This document shows, one piece after another, positions 1 through 8,719 of a DNA stretch of 64,000 nt. The position numbers and the translations under genes are program-made. The first letter of the stretch is position 1, and every line of letters begins with the position of its first letter. The notes under the pieces are model-generated. The model did no database searches and was not told where the DNA came from. It saw only the letters and a list, made by a program, of their open reading frames with translations. The stretch is from Acidimicrobiaceae bacterium (GTDB lineage Bacteria > Actinomycetota > Acidimicrobiia > Acidimicrobiales > RAAP-2), in NCBI GenBank assembly GCA_003152015.1, contig PLZF01000013.1, positions 1 to 64,000 of the forward strand. Reading direction: 5' to 3'.

Positions 1-27
1 TCCACGATGTCTCGCGACATCACAGGG

Positions 28-101
28 TGGGCGCTGAGGGACTCGAACCCACGGCCTGCTGCTTGTAAGGCAGCTGCTCTAACCAACTGAGCTAAACGCC
101 C
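28..101 (-). tRNA. tRNA-Val (anticodon UAC)
   Basis: Reading the minus strand gives a complete cloverleaf: acceptor GGGCGTT pairs with AGCGCCC, the D arm holds AGCTCAGTTGGTTAGAGC, the anticodon loop is CTTACAA on a GCTGC/GCAGC stem, and the T arm carries GGTTCGAGTCC. The anticodon TAC reads valine codons GUA/GUG. The discriminator is A. The following bases are CCC, so a full CCA end is not encoded. The 5' end overlaps the last 10 bases of the upstream phosphatase gene on the same strand. Confidence 0.95.
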
Positions 102-853
102 GAAGGCACAACGCTACCCGCCGAAGCATTACCCAATTCCATCAACAGCTCGGGTGTGGCTGCGGCCAGCGGAGTACGCCGATCGACATAGGACAGCGTG
201 ACCAACTCCCGGTCCTGCGATTCTCGGACGACGGCACCCGCCTCGACACACACCAACATGCCACCCAGGTAGTCCCAACTTCCGAGCGAAGAACCCCCGA
301 CGACCGCGTAACCGTCGAGGACCCCCTCGGCCACCGCACAGAGATCAAGCGCGGCCGCCCCCAAGCCCCGGTACTGGGACCAGCCGAAATAGGTGGGCGG
401 GTACCCAGAAAACCCGATGATCGCCTCCCCCAGCGACCTGCACCCCGAGGGTTGAATGGGATCTCCATCGCGCCGAGCTCCGCCGCCCCGGGAGGCTTCG
501 AAGCGCACACCCGACGCCTGGTTCACCACCACCGCCGCCCGAATCCCATCGCCATCCACTGCGCACAGACTTGTCGCATACCAGGGGATCCCACGCGACG
601 CGTTGGTGGAGCCATCCACCGGATCCAGCACGACCACGACATCGCGATCACCCCCATGCCGGCCCGACTCTTCGGACATCACTCCCAGGCCGGCCTTTTC
701 GAGAACGGCTATCGCGGCGGCATCGGCGGCCAGATCCGACCGGTACTGGCCGTCTCTGGTTCCGGCCAGACCCCAGTCTCCCAACCCGGCCAACGCCTCA
801 GCTACCGCAGTGGCGGCGTCATGGAGTACGGCCAGGAGCGTTTCATCGTTCAC
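92..853 (-). CDS. Inositol monophosphatase family protein
   Basis: A 253-residue cytosolic protein of the Mg-dependent FIG/IMPase superfamily, which hydrolyses small phosphomonoesters such as inositol-1-phosphate, histidinol phosphate or PAP. The metal-binding signatures are visible: MSEESGRHG (motif with the EE pair, about residue 60), LDPVDGSTN (DPxDGTxN motif, about residue 78) and SWDYLGGML (WDxAAG-like, about residue 195). Length is normal for the family. The exact substrate cannot be told from sequence. The start is GTG at 853 with no clear Shine-Dalgarno. The stop codon lies inside the tRNA-Val 5' end, so translation termination and tRNA processing share about 10 bases. An unrelated gene diverges 48 bp upstream. 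Confidence 0.85.
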   Translation of the reverse strand: MNDETLLAVLHDAATAVAEALAGLGDWGLAGTRDGQYRSDLAADAAAIAVLEKAGLGVMSEESGRHGGDRDVVVVLDPVDGSTNASRGIPWYATSLCAVDGDGIRAAVVVNQASGVRFEASRGGGARRDGDPIQPSGCRSLGEAIIGFSGYPPTYFGWSQYRGLGAAALDLCAVAEGVLDGYAVVGGSSLGSWDYLGGMLVCVEAGAVVRESQDRELVTLSYVDRRTPLAAATPELLMELGNASAGSVVPSGV

Positions 854-901
854 AACCCGACGCTACTGGAGGCGAACCAGGACCGGTAGGCTGGCGGTCC
901 T

Positions 902-1459
902 GTGGCAGTTATCGATGTAGCCGGATACGTGGCCGACCTCAAGGATCACTCCGTTGACCATGGTTTCCATGTTCACGACGAGCGCCATTTCGTTGAGACT
1001 TACTCCCTTCGCCAAGTCTGGGAAGTCGAGCTCCACCCCGAGGATGGCTGCGGAGGCCCTCTCGACCTTCACCTCGCCCTTGAGGTCGACCCCCGCACCC
1101 TGCTCTCGTTCGAGGATGCCGTATTCGGGCTCGCTGAGGACGAGGATCCTCCCGATGAGTTCCACTTTCCGCTGACCTTTACCTGGGCCCTCCCACCCCT
1201 CCCCAATGGTCCTGATCTTCTGCGCCTGGCCATCGACCTGGCCGGGATAGGCGGGATCGAACTCCCACTCGAAGTGTCCGCTATTGATTCCTACGCCTCG
1301 GCCACCGATGCCGCCGAGCGCCGGCTCACCATCGTGGCCCGCTCCCCTGTCTCGTTGACCCGGGTCTTGGCTGGTGAAGAGATGATGTGCGATGTCTTCG
1401 ACAGGTGCCTGGCCGTCAGCCGCTACCTCCTCGACTCAGCCGGCGGCTGGTTGGAGTGA
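902..1459 (+). CDS. Conserved-type hypothetical protein, acidic
   Basis: A 185-residue acidic protein that I do not recognise. It starts with GTG (MAVIDVAGYVADLKDHSVDHG...) shortly after a purine-rich stretch. There is no signal peptide and no membrane segment. The composition is rich in Asp, Glu and Leu with alternating hydrophobics, as in a soluble beta-rich domain. Its stop overlaps the GTG start of the next gene (GTGA at 1456-1459), so the two are almost certainly translated together. The partner is a secreted lipoprotein, so a role linked to the envelope is possible but not shown. Confidence 0.7.
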   Translation: MAVIDVAGYVADLKDHSVDHGFHVHDERHFVETYSLRQVWEVELHPEDGCGGPLDLHLALEVDPRTLLSFEDAVFGLAEDEDPPDEFHFPLTFTWALPPLPNGPDLLRLAIDLAGIGGIELPLEVSAIDSYASATDAAERRLTIVARSPVSLTRVLAGEEMMCDVFDRCLAVSRYLLDSAGGWLE

Positions 1460-1920
1460 GCATCCGTCGAATCGGTCGGGCTCTTCCCCGCTGGGCCACC
1501 GGGCTCGTCATCATCATTGGGGGCGGGATCGGCCTAGCGGCATGCACTAGCAGCGGCGTATCACTGGCGCGATCCGCGTGTGTCCATATCGATCGATCGA
1601 TCACCCTCTACAAACAGGCGTCATCGGAATCGGACAGCACCCGCTCGGCAGAGCTCACGCAACAGGCGTATATCCAGCTCCGGGATGCCCTCCCACTCGC
1701 CGCCCGGGCCGCCGGGAAGGACGCCCAATGGCAAGCCCTGATGACCACGGTGTCGGAGAGCAGCCTGGTCCCCGAGCCCGACTTGATCTCCGCGCTGACC
1801 GACCAGTGTGTCGTGGCCAATCAATCCAATCCGTTCCAGCCACCCCCGCCCTCGTCCATTCCGCCGCCAGCCACCGTCCCGCCACCGGCCACGGTTCCTG
1901 GCAACTCGTCAACCGGATAA
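1456..1920 (+). CDS. Putative lipoprotein with proline-rich tail
   Basis: A 154-residue predicted lipoprotein. The N-terminus has basic residues (IRRIGRALPRW), a hydrophobic stretch (TGLVIIIGGGIGLAAC) and a lipobox LAAC followed by TSSG, so Cys about 30 would be lipidated and the protein anchored outside the membrane. The middle is helical, with KDAQWQAL-like segments. The C-terminus is a PPPATVP-type low-complexity tail ending in NSSTG, typical of wall-spanning linkers. I chose the GTG at 1456 because it overlaps the upstream stop (GTGA) and places the signal peptide at the N-terminus; an in-frame start at 1387 would add a basic extension inside the upstream gene. Function unknown. Confidence 0.7.
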   Translation: MSIRRIGRALPRWATGLVIIIGGGIGLAACTSSGVSLARSACVHIDRSITLYKQASSESDSTRSAELTQQAYIQLRDALPLAARAAGKDAQWQALMTTVSESSLVPEPDLISALTDQCVVANQSNPFQPPPPSSIPPPATVPPPATVPGNSSTG

Positions 1921-1980
1921 GCGGAAACTCAACCCGGCCCGATCACCCGAAGCATTCAGCAGAAAACCGACCCGACCCGA

Positions 1981-2019
1981 CCCGGTCACCCGGCCCGGTC
2001 ACCCGGCCCGGTCACCCGG
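1981..2019. repeat. 13-bp tandem repeat, three perfect copies
   Basis: CCCGGTCACCCGG occurs three times head to tail (1981-1993, 1994-2006, 2007-2019). A degenerate copy, CCCGATCACCCGA, lies at 1938-1950 and CCCGA runs lie between them. It sits in the convergent space between the lipoprotein gene and the acyltransferase gene, and the acyltransferase stop codon (2012-2014) falls in the third copy. Confidence 0.9.
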
Positions 2020-4210
2020 CCCGAGTGGAGGACGACGCCGAGGAACGCTGTCCCTGGCGCGCCATCTGCAGGCGGCCCAGGTGGACAGCTTCGGGCAACA
2101 AACGCGCGTCGAGCCACTGTCCCGCTGCCGCGGTCGGCACGATGTGAATGCCGTCGGCGTCGCGGATCTGAATCCCATCGAGAGACAGGGCGAAGCGCCC
2201 ACCGGGACACAGTTGTGCTCCAAAATCGTCGACCTCTACCGTGGCAGGATGTTCGGCCGCCACCTGACGAAGGATGGTGTTGTACTCCGTCAATCGGGTG
2301 GCCGAGTCTTCGGGCCATGGTTGGCCATTGCCCTGTTCGCCCGAGTCGAAGCACGGAGCCGTCAACAGCATCATCGATGCCCCGGTCGACGTACCGACGG
2401 TGACCGCCTGTTCCAACGACTGTTTGAGGATGGCGTCGAAGGTCGGCTCGCCGATATGCATCCAGCGACCGTCGATGAGCCGATCGTTGATCTCCCAACG
2501 GCCCACCAAGACGGCCACCACATTGGGTTGGAACCGCTGGAGGTCCCCGGCCCACTCAGCCGGCCACTGCTGGGATGCGGGAGAGGTTGAGTTACACGGT
2601 CCGTCCATCGGATCCGGGACCCCGTGGCTGATGTATTCGGTACTGCGGACGACGCCACAGCCGATGAGGGCTCCATTGTCGAGATTGACGCCGTAACTCT
2701 GCTGGAGATTGTTGAGCGACACCGCCGATGCCAGTCGGGATGCCACCGAATCGCCGAAGATGGCCAGTTTTACCGGAGGCCCGCCGTACTGTGTCCCCGG
2801 CCGCCGGGTGATCGCAGTTAGGGCGGCGTCGGCTGCTGATGGCAGCGTGGCCACCATCGTGACCGCCACCACCCCGAGGACGGCACCCGATGTCATCAAC
2901 CATGCCCGCCATTCGGTGAGAGAGCGCATCCTGCCCCGACGGATGGGCTCCTCCACCAGATAGAACGAGATGGTGGCGACCAACAACGTGACGCCGATCC
3001 GGATGACCAGGAGTGGGTAACCGATCAGATGCAGGCTCGAAGCCGATAACACCGCGAACAGTGGGAAGTGCCATAGATAGGTGCCATAGGAGATCTTTCC
3101 CACGTACTGGAAAACCGAGTTGCCGAGCGCTCGGGACACCGATCCGAGCTGGTTGGTCACCGCGGTAAAGATGACGATGGCCACCCCCACCGCCACCAGA
3201 AAGAAACCCCCCCGGTAGAGAAACGCGGTGGGTTCCGGAAGATGGGACCAGAGGTAGGCGAAGGCGCCGATGGTGACCCACCCCACAACTCCCAGAGCCG
3301 TGCGCCAAGGGTCAGCCGTGATCTCCCAGGCCGCGATCGGTGTGAACCCGGCAATTCGCCGGCGGCGGAGCTCACGCCGGTGGATCGGGGCCGGCGATCC
3401 TTCCGACCCACCACGTGGGCCCATGTCCTCGGGGAGGGTTTGGCGGTACTGGGCCCACATGGCCATACCAACGGCCAGTGCCGCGCCGACCAGGAGATCC
3501 TGGGAACGGGTGTCGGTACCTTCATAGACACGCATGACCGATGCCGGCCCGTGATAGAGGAGGCCCATGTCGACCGCGGACCCGATGGCCCCCACCACCG
3601 CGGTGGCGAACAACGGCCACAACCGGCGTGAGGCCCGCAGTTTGTTGCCCAGATACAGCATGGCAAGCACCACCGGAGGCCACGCAATGTAGAACTGCTC
3701 CTCGATCGAGAGCGACCACATGTGCTGGAGCGGTGACGGGTGAGCAGTGAGGTTGAAATAGTTGGTTCCGGCGAATATGAAGTGCCAGTTCGCCACATAG
3801 AACAGGGTGGACAGCGAGTCGAGGCGGAGATTGGCGAACTCTCCCGGGGGAGCAAAGACCTTGGCGTAGATGGCCACCCCGATCAACATCACGAACAGGG
3901 CCGGCAGCAGACGTCGGGCCCGGCGGGCCCAGAACTTCCCGAGCTGGATCGTCAGCTTTTTCCGCCACTCCCCGACCAACAGAGAAGTGATCAGAAATCC
4001 CGAAAGGACGAAGAATACGTCGATGCTGAGGAACCCACCCCCGAGAAAAGGGACCCCCCCGTGATACATCATCACCCCGAGGACAGCCAGGGCCCGCAGT
4101 CCGTCGAGGGCGGGAATGAATCCGAAGGTGATGGTTCGACCACGGGCCACGGTGGAGGTCACCGCATCCTTGGGTGGCTTGTTGCCAGCCGCGTAGGCAG
4201 CAGGACTCAT
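2012..4210 (-). CDS. Acyltransferase 3 (OafA/YrhL-type) with C-terminal SGNH domain
   Basis: A 732-residue integral membrane O-acyltransferase, likely acetylating or acylating a cell-surface glycan. The N-terminal half (about residues 25-425) is the acyltransferase-3 domain: it opens with FIPALDGLRALAVLGVMMYH, contains SIDVFFVLSGFLI and has about ten hydrophobic spans plus the catalytic-type H in MYHGG. After a last helix (VVAVTMVATLP) comes an extracytoplasmic SGNH hydrolase-like domain with the nucleophile block FGDSVASR (about residue 485) and the DADGIH block (about residue 685) supplying the Asp/His pair. This fused architecture is common in actinobacterial surface-modification enzymes. 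The target polymer is not indicated by neighbours. The C-terminal STRAG tail is encoded by the start of a 13-bp tandem repeat. Confidence 0.92.
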   Translation of the reverse strand: MSPAAYAAGNKPPKDAVTSTVARGRTITFGFIPALDGLRALAVLGVMMYHGGVPFLGGGFLSIDVFFVLSGFLITSLLVGEWRKKLTIQLGKFWARRARRLLPALFVMLIGVAIYAKVFAPPGEFANLRLDSLSTLFYVANWHFIFAGTNYFNLTAHPSPLQHMWSLSIEEQFYIAWPPVVLAMLYLGNKLRASRRLWPLFATAVVGAIGSAVDMGLLYHGPASVMRVYEGTDTRSQDLLVGAALAVGMAMWAQYRQTLPEDMGPRGGSEGSPAPIHRRELRRRRIAGFTPIAAWEITADPWRTALGVVGWVTIGAFAYLWSHLPEPTAFLYRGGFFLVAVGVAIVIFTAVTNQLGSVSRALGNSVFQYVGKISYGTYLWHFPLFAVLSASSLHLIGYPLLVIRIGVTLLVATISFYLVEEPIRRGRMRSLTEWRAWLMTSGAVLGVVAVTMVATLPSAADAALTAITRRPGTQYGGPPVKLAIFGDSVASRLASAVSLNNLQQSYGVNLDNGALIGCGVVRSTEYISHGVPDPMDGPCNSTSPASQQWPAEWAGDLQRFQPNVVAVLVGRWEINDRLIDGRWMHIGEPTFDAILKQSLEQAVTVGTSTGASMMLLTAPCFDSGEQGNGQPWPEDSATRLTEYNTILRQVAAEHPATVEVDDFGAQLCPGGRFALSLDGIQIRDADGIHIVPTAAAGQWLDARLLPEAVHLGRLQMARQGQRSSASSSTRAG

Positions 4211-4310
4211 CTGGGCAGACGCCTCCGGACTCGATCGAGAACCGGTCTGGTCAAGGCCGGCGGGTTGACCGCCACAGTTTCGCAGACGTACCAGTAGAGC
4301 GGGGAGCGGC

Positions 4311-4620
4311 TCATTCCGGCGACGGTTGGGACTCGACCTGCTGGCGGGTCGCCGCCTCCACCACCACCTCGAACAGACGCTGGGTGTCCGCCTCCAGGTG
4401 CTTCCGGGCCGCGATCAGCAAGGCGGATCCCACATAGGCCACCGGGAGCACTATCAAAAATGCAGTTCGCAGGTTGCCCCGTAGCGCTGGGAGAAAAACG
4501 AGGTCACCAGGGGGGCGGCCGCGGTGCCGAACAGCACTGGGCCAGGTCGACCGCATCGACCGGGCAGGCGAAGGCGATGACCACATCGGCCACGGCGATA
4601 TGGGACCCGGGACCGTGGTG
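4311..4620 (-). pseudogene. Remnant of an MFS transporter (C-terminal end, frameshifted)
   Basis: This stretch of a 521-bp gene-poor interval still shows transporter-like sequence in three different minus-strand frames. HIAVADVVIAFACP is in one frame (about 4560-4610). GPVLFGTAAAPLVTSFFSQR is in a second (about 4475-4540). NLRTAFLIVLPVAYVGSALL, followed by AARKHLEADTQRLFEVVVEA, is in a third (about 4335-4475) and ends at the stop at 4311. These resemble the last two or three transmembrane helices and the cytoplasmic tail of a major facilitator transporter. At least two frameshifts and a missing N-terminal two-thirds indicate a decayed gene. Reading of the family is by motif only. Confidence 0.5.
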
Positions 4621-4731
4621 CGAGCCGGTTCGTTCATGTGAGGATCACCATGGCGCCACATACGAGCACGCCTTCACGATGCGTCCCCGGCTCGGTTCCC
4701 CCCACCATCGGTACCGCCGATTCCGTCCCGA

Positions 4732-6189
4732 TCAGACTGTCGGGTAATAGCCCGCCGGGAGGGTGATGGTCTTCTTCTCGAGGAACAACTCGAGGCCGTC
4801 CTCACCGAACTCACGACCCACCCCTGACGCCTTGTAACCACCGAAGGGGGACGAGAAGTCGATGGGGATGTTGGAGTTCACCATGTAGGTTCCGGTGCGA
4901 ACCTGTCGGGCCACACCGAGACCACGGTCATTGTCGCGGCTATAGACCGCTCCGCACAGGCCGTAGTCGGAGTCGTTGGCGATCCGCACGGCGTCAGCCT
5001 CGTCGTCATAGGGGATGACCGACAGGACCGGACCGAAGATCTCCTCCTGGGCGATGCGCATGGAGTTGTCGACATCGACAAAGACGGTTGGCTCAACGAA
5101 CCATCCCTTGTCGAATCCCTCGGGGCGACCGCCTCCGACGGCGATCTTCGCTCCCTCTTCCTGTCCGATGCGGATGTAGCTCTCCACCCGCTCGCGCTGG
5201 CGTTCGGCGACCAGCGGTCCGACCTCGGTGGTGGGATCGAGGGCGTCCCCCACCTTCATGGCTCGGACCTGCTCGACCAGCGCTTCACTCACCTCTGCAT
5301 ATCGGTCGCGAGGTGCGAGGATACGGGTGAGGGAGATGCAGGCTTCGCCATTGTTCATAATGGCATTGGGCATCATGAGGGGCAGCGTGACATCGAGGTC
5401 CACGTCGTCCAGCAGGATGGCGGCCGATTTCCCACCGAGTTCGAGGCTGACCCGCTTGAGGTTGGCCCCGCAGGCTGCGCCGATCTTGCGTCCGGCAACC
5501 GAGGAGCCGGTAAAGGACACCTTGTCCACCCCAGGATGATTCACCAGGTACTCACCGACTTCCCGACCGGCCGGCACCACACTCAGGACGCCCTTGGGCA
5601 GCCCGGCCTCGGCCAGAATCTCGGCCAACACGTTGGCGTCGAGGGGGGTCTCGGGTGCCGGTTTGAATACCACGGCGCAACCAGCCAGCAACGCCGGGGA
5701 CAGTTTGGCCGCGGCCAGAAACAGCGGCACGTTCCACGGGGTGATGGCCGCCACCACACCGACCGGCTCCTTGGTCACCATCACCGGACCGAGAAGTCCG
5801 TCCTTCACCGTGTCGAAGGCGAAGGTGGACCCAAGCCCGGCGTAGTAATCCATGATCATGGTCGGGGCAAACACCTGGGCCAAGGTGCCCCATGCCACCG
5901 GCGAGCCCATCTCGTTGGAGATCAGCTCGGCGATACCTTGCATGTCGTTGCGGATGGCATCCGCCGCCTTGGTCAGGACCACAGCACGCTCAGCGGGGGT
6001 CATGTGCGGCCAGGGGCCGTGGTCGAAGGCTTCACGTGCAGCCGATACCGCCCGGTCGATATCGGCCTTCTGCGCCTCGGGAACCCGGCCCACCAGCTCC
6101 TCGTTGGAGGGCGACACCACGTCGAACGTGGATGACGAGGACGGTTCGACCCATTCCCCCCCGATGAACAGACGATCGTACGACTTCAT
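4732..6189 (-). CDS. NAD(P)-dependent aldehyde dehydrogenase
   Basis: A 485-residue cytosolic aldehyde dehydrogenase oxidising an aldehyde to the carboxylate. Family landmarks: TPWNVPLFLAAAKLSPALLAG (substrate and cofactor floor), FTGSSVAGRKIG (Rossmann G-x-x-x-x-G), LELGGKSAAILLDD with the general-base Glu near residue 249, NNGEACISLTRI with the catalytic Cys near residue 283, and EIFGPVLSVIPYD. The motif around the nucleophile reads GEACIS rather than the usual GQxC. I start at the ATG at 6189 because a strong GAGGGAGGG ribosome site precedes it; an in-frame upstream start would add a non-homologous leader. It stands alone, divergent from the next gene. Substrate unknown. Confidence 0.93.
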   Translation of the reverse strand: MKSYDRLFIGGEWVEPSSSSTFDVVSPSNEELVGRVPEAQKADIDRAVSAAREAFDHGPWPHMTPAERAVVLTKAADAIRNDMQGIAELISNEMGSPVAWGTLAQVFAPTMIMDYYAGLGSTFAFDTVKDGLLGPVMVTKEPVGVVAAITPWNVPLFLAAAKLSPALLAGCAVVFKPAPETPLDANVLAEILAEAGLPKGVLSVVPAGREVGEYLVNHPGVDKVSFTGSSVAGRKIGAACGANLKRVSLELGGKSAAILLDDVDLDVTLPLMMPNAIMNNGEACISLTRILAPRDRYAEVSEALVEQVRAMKVGDALDPTTEVGPLVAERQRERVESYIRIGQEEGAKIAVGGGRPEGFDKGWFVEPTVFVDVDNSMRIAQEEIFGPVLSVIPYDDEADAVRIANDSDYGLCGAVYSRDNDRGLGVARQVRTGTYMVNSNIPIDFSSPFGGYKASGVGREFGEDGLELFLEKKTITLPAGYYPTV

Positions 6190-6316
6190 GGACCCTCCCT
6201 CGATGGAACCGGTTCTACTCCGGTGTCCCGATCGTAGCCAGGAGGGGACCGGCAGGGACAACCGGGAGTGCGGGCCGATCCAACTCGGCTTCGCAGAGGC
6301 CAGTACGCTCCCGATT

Positions 6317-7423
6317 GTGCTCTCTCCCCTTGACGACTACCCGGTGCACCAGATTTCCGAGCCGATGCGCTTCGTGCAGACATCGGACCGGAACTTCTAC
6401 GATCGCTATTACTTCAATATCCACGGGACCGGCGACGTCCACGGCACCGACGAGGAGCTGTTTGCGGTCATCGGCGTCGGTCACTACCCGAACCTCAGCG
6501 TGGCCGACGCCTTTGTTTCGGTGCTGTGGGGGGACGACCACCGGGTGATCCGCTCGTCGAGGACCCTGGGAAGCGACCGGATGGACGCCTCGGTGGGGCC
6601 GATCCGGGTGGAGGTCCAAGAGGGACTGAAGCGGGTACGGGTGGTGGTGGAGCCCAATGAGCATGGCATCGAACTCGATGCTGTCTACGAGGGTTTCTCC
6701 GAAGCGCTCCTCGAGTCACGCCACTTCGATCGTCAGTTCAGCCGGGTGACGTTCGACTCCACCCGATTCGCGCAAACCGGCTCGTGGACCGGGGTGTTGA
6801 AGGTCGGCGACCGCGAGATCACCCTCACCCCCGACCGCTGGTGGGGATCGCGTGACCGCTCGTGGGGAATACGGCCGGTAGGAGAGTCGGAGCACCCCGG
6901 AATTCGGGTGACCGACACCGCCGGTGGGTTCTTTTGGATCTATGCCCCGGTCCGATTCGAGGATCACGCGCTGGTCACCATCATCCAGGAACGACCGGAC
7001 GGAGAACGCGTCATGAGCGACGCCCATCGAGCCTTCCCGGTGGGCTCAGGTCGGGAACCCGAGTGGCTGGGGCGCCCCGAGCACGATCTCCGCTTTGAGC
7101 CCGGCACCCGCAAGGTCATCGGCGCCACCCTTTCCTACTTCGGCGCCCGAGGGAAGAAGACGGCAGAAGTCGAGGTCGAGACGTTGCTGGCGTTCCCCCT
7201 GTTACTGGGGACGGGATATGGGCTCGAGCCTGATTGGAAACACGGAATGTACCAGAGCGACCTGGTGATCCAGGGACAACAGATCCCCGCCACCGACGCG
7301 TCGTACATGGACTGGGGCCTGACCGAGTACGCGGCCAAGTTCACCTACCAGGGGCAGGTCGGCTACGGGATGTTCGAATGCGCGGTGATGGGACCCCACC
7401 AGCAGTACGGGTTCACCAGCTAG
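6317..7423 (+). CDS. Uncharacterised protein, possibly lipocalin/CrtC-like fold
   Basis: A 368-residue soluble protein without signal peptide or membrane span. It is rich in Trp and aromatic residues, with repeated beta-type segments (WGSRDRSWGIRPVG, GGFFWIYAPVRFEDHALV, GYGMFECAVMGPHQQYGFT). Proteins of this look in mycobacteria and Acidimicrobiia carry paired domains of unknown function with weak similarity to hydroxyneurosporene-synthase/AttH-type beta barrels; that is recollection and tentative. I start at GTG 6317 (VLSPLDDYPVHQ) since homologous-looking sequence begins there; the open frame upstream lies antisense to the aldehyde dehydrogenase. Divergent from that gene, with 127 bp between the two starts for promoters. 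Confidence 0.7.
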   Translation: MLSPLDDYPVHQISEPMRFVQTSDRNFYDRYYFNIHGTGDVHGTDEELFAVIGVGHYPNLSVADAFVSVLWGDDHRVIRSSRTLGSDRMDASVGPIRVEVQEGLKRVRVVVEPNEHGIELDAVYEGFSEALLESRHFDRQFSRVTFDSTRFAQTGSWTGVLKVGDREITLTPDRWWGSRDRSWGIRPVGESEHPGIRVTDTAGGFFWIYAPVRFEDHALVTIIQERPDGERVMSDAHRAFPVGSGREPEWLGRPEHDLRFEPGTRKVIGATLSYFGARGKKTAEVEVETLLAFPLLLGTGYGLEPDWKHGMYQSDLVIQGQQIPATDASYMDWGLTEYAAKFTYQGQVGYGMFECAVMGPHQQYGFTS

Positions 7424-7451
7424 CCCGGAGACCGGCTTCGAGACTGAGGCG

Positions 7452-7847
7452 CTAGGTGACCGAGCGGACGGCGTCGGCCTCCCAATAGGCCCGCAGTGCG
7501 GCAATCTTTCCATTGGGCGAGCAGCGGTAGGTGTAGACCCCATCCACCTCCACCGCGGAGCCACCGGCGAAGGTGATCCGGATCACCCCGACATTGGCAA
7601 CTTCGTCGCCACAGAGAAACGACTGGCGAATGCTGAACTTGATCGATTCATTGGCGGCAATCACATTGTCGTAGAAGGCGGCGATGGCCTCGGGGCCACG
7701 GTGGCCCTTCCCCTCGGGGTCGAACACCGACGGGCCGATGGGATCCTGGACGACGGCGTCCTCGGCGAAGAGGGCGAGCCACCCCACTCGATCGTGAACC
7801 TCCACCGCCGCCATGGATGCTTTTCCCAGATCCCGGGCGGTAGTCAT
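7452..7847 (-). CDS. SnoaL/NTF2-like polyketide-cyclase-type protein
   Basis: A 131-residue protein of the NTF2-like cone fold (SnoaL or ketosteroid-isomerase type). Visible features are an N-terminal helix followed by WLALFAEDAVVQDPIG, then GHRGPEAIAAFYDNVIAA, and a C-terminal sheet VDGVYTYRCSPNGKIAALRAYWE, which is the usual order in the family. Members bind or isomerise steroid- or polyketide-like small molecules. ATG 7847 has an AAAGGTGG ribosome site. Its start overlaps the stop of the upstream oxidoreductase gene by 4 bp (ATGA), so it is the last gene of a three-gene leftward operon. Confidence 0.8.
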   Translation of the reverse strand: MTTARDLGKASMAAVEVHDRVGWLALFAEDAVVQDPIGPSVFDPEGKGHRGPEAIAAFYDNVIAANESIKFSIRQSFLCGDEVANVGVIRITFAGGSAVEVDGVYTYRCSPNGKIAALRAYWEADAVRSVT

Positions 7848-8719
7848 CGGTCCACCTTTCTGATCATCTGGTCGGCAAATCGGCGAAGATTGTCCAGCTT
7901 TGTCCGCAGGGTCTCGGTGTCGGGCCCGACCGAGTACGGCCACCGGAAGCCGACGATCACATCGGTGACCCCTTGCTCTTCGAGACGACGGACTCCGTCG
8001 ACAGAGAAGGCGTCCATCGAGATCACGTGCACCTCGAAGGGTCGATCGGAGGTGCCCTCCTCTTGGCGGATCCGACCCAGCTTTTCGAGCAGCCCGGGCA
8101 GATCGGCCGGGTCGCCCCCACCGTGTAACCATCCATCAGCTCGAGCCGCCCGTCGCAGTGCGGCGGGAACGTGGCCACCCACCAGTATCGGTATGGGCTC
8201 GCTCGGAGTCGGGGAGATCTTCACCGATGGCAGGTCGTACGCCTCGCCGTGGAACTCGAAGTAGCCACCGGCTGACAGGCCGCGCACGATGGCGACGGCC
8301 TCGTCCATACGGCGCCCGCGTCCCTCCCAGGGCACACCACACAACTGATAGTCCTCCGGCCATGGGCTGGTGCCCACCCCCAGCGACAATCGATTCTGGG
8401 TCATCACTGCCACCGAGGTGGCCTGCTTGGCCACCAGCAAGGGGTGGCGCATGGGGAGCTTCAGTACAAAGGTGATGAACCGGATCCGCTCGGTCACCGC
8501 CCCCATCGCCGGGATCAGCGAGAACGGTTCGATAAACGGTTTGTCCTCCAAGAACTCGCGTGTGTGATCGGGCGAGAACGGATAGGTCGAATCGGACACC
8601 TTCGGGTAGCAGATGCTGTCCGGCACCACCATGGCGTCGTAGCCGGCGTCTTCGACGGCTCGGGCCAGCGGCAGATACATGGTGGGGTCGATCATCGACT
8701 CGGCGTAAGAGAACCGCAT
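7844..8719 (-). CDS. LLM-class F420-dependent oxidoreductase
   Basis: A 291-residue luciferase-like monooxygenase-family protein with a TIM barrel. Typical blocks are MRFSYAESMIDPTMYLPLARAVEDAGYDAM at the start, RIRFITFVLKLPMRHPLLVAK, TQNRLSLGVGTSPWPEDYQLCG, and PIPILVGGHVPAALRRAA with WLHGGGDP. In actinobacteria such proteins usually use coenzyme F420 instead of FMN to transfer hydride to hydrophobic substrates. Substrate unknown. The ATG at 8719 overlaps the stop of the upstream gene by one base, and its own stop overlaps the downstream NTF2-like gene by four, so the three are translationally coupled. Confidence 0.9.
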   Translation of the reverse strand: MRFSYAESMIDPTMYLPLARAVEDAGYDAMVVPDSICYPKVSDSTYPFSPDHTREFLEDKPFIEPFSLIPAMGAVTERIRFITFVLKLPMRHPLLVAKQATSVAVMTQNRLSLGVGTSPWPEDYQLCGVPWEGRGRRMDEAVAIVRGLSAGGYFEFHGEAYDLPSVKISPTPSEPIPILVGGHVPAALRRAARADGWLHGGGDPADLPGLLEKLGRIRQEEGTSDRPFEVHVISMDAFSVDGVRRLEEQGVTDVIVGFRWPYSVGPDTETLRTKLDNLRRFADQMIRKVDR

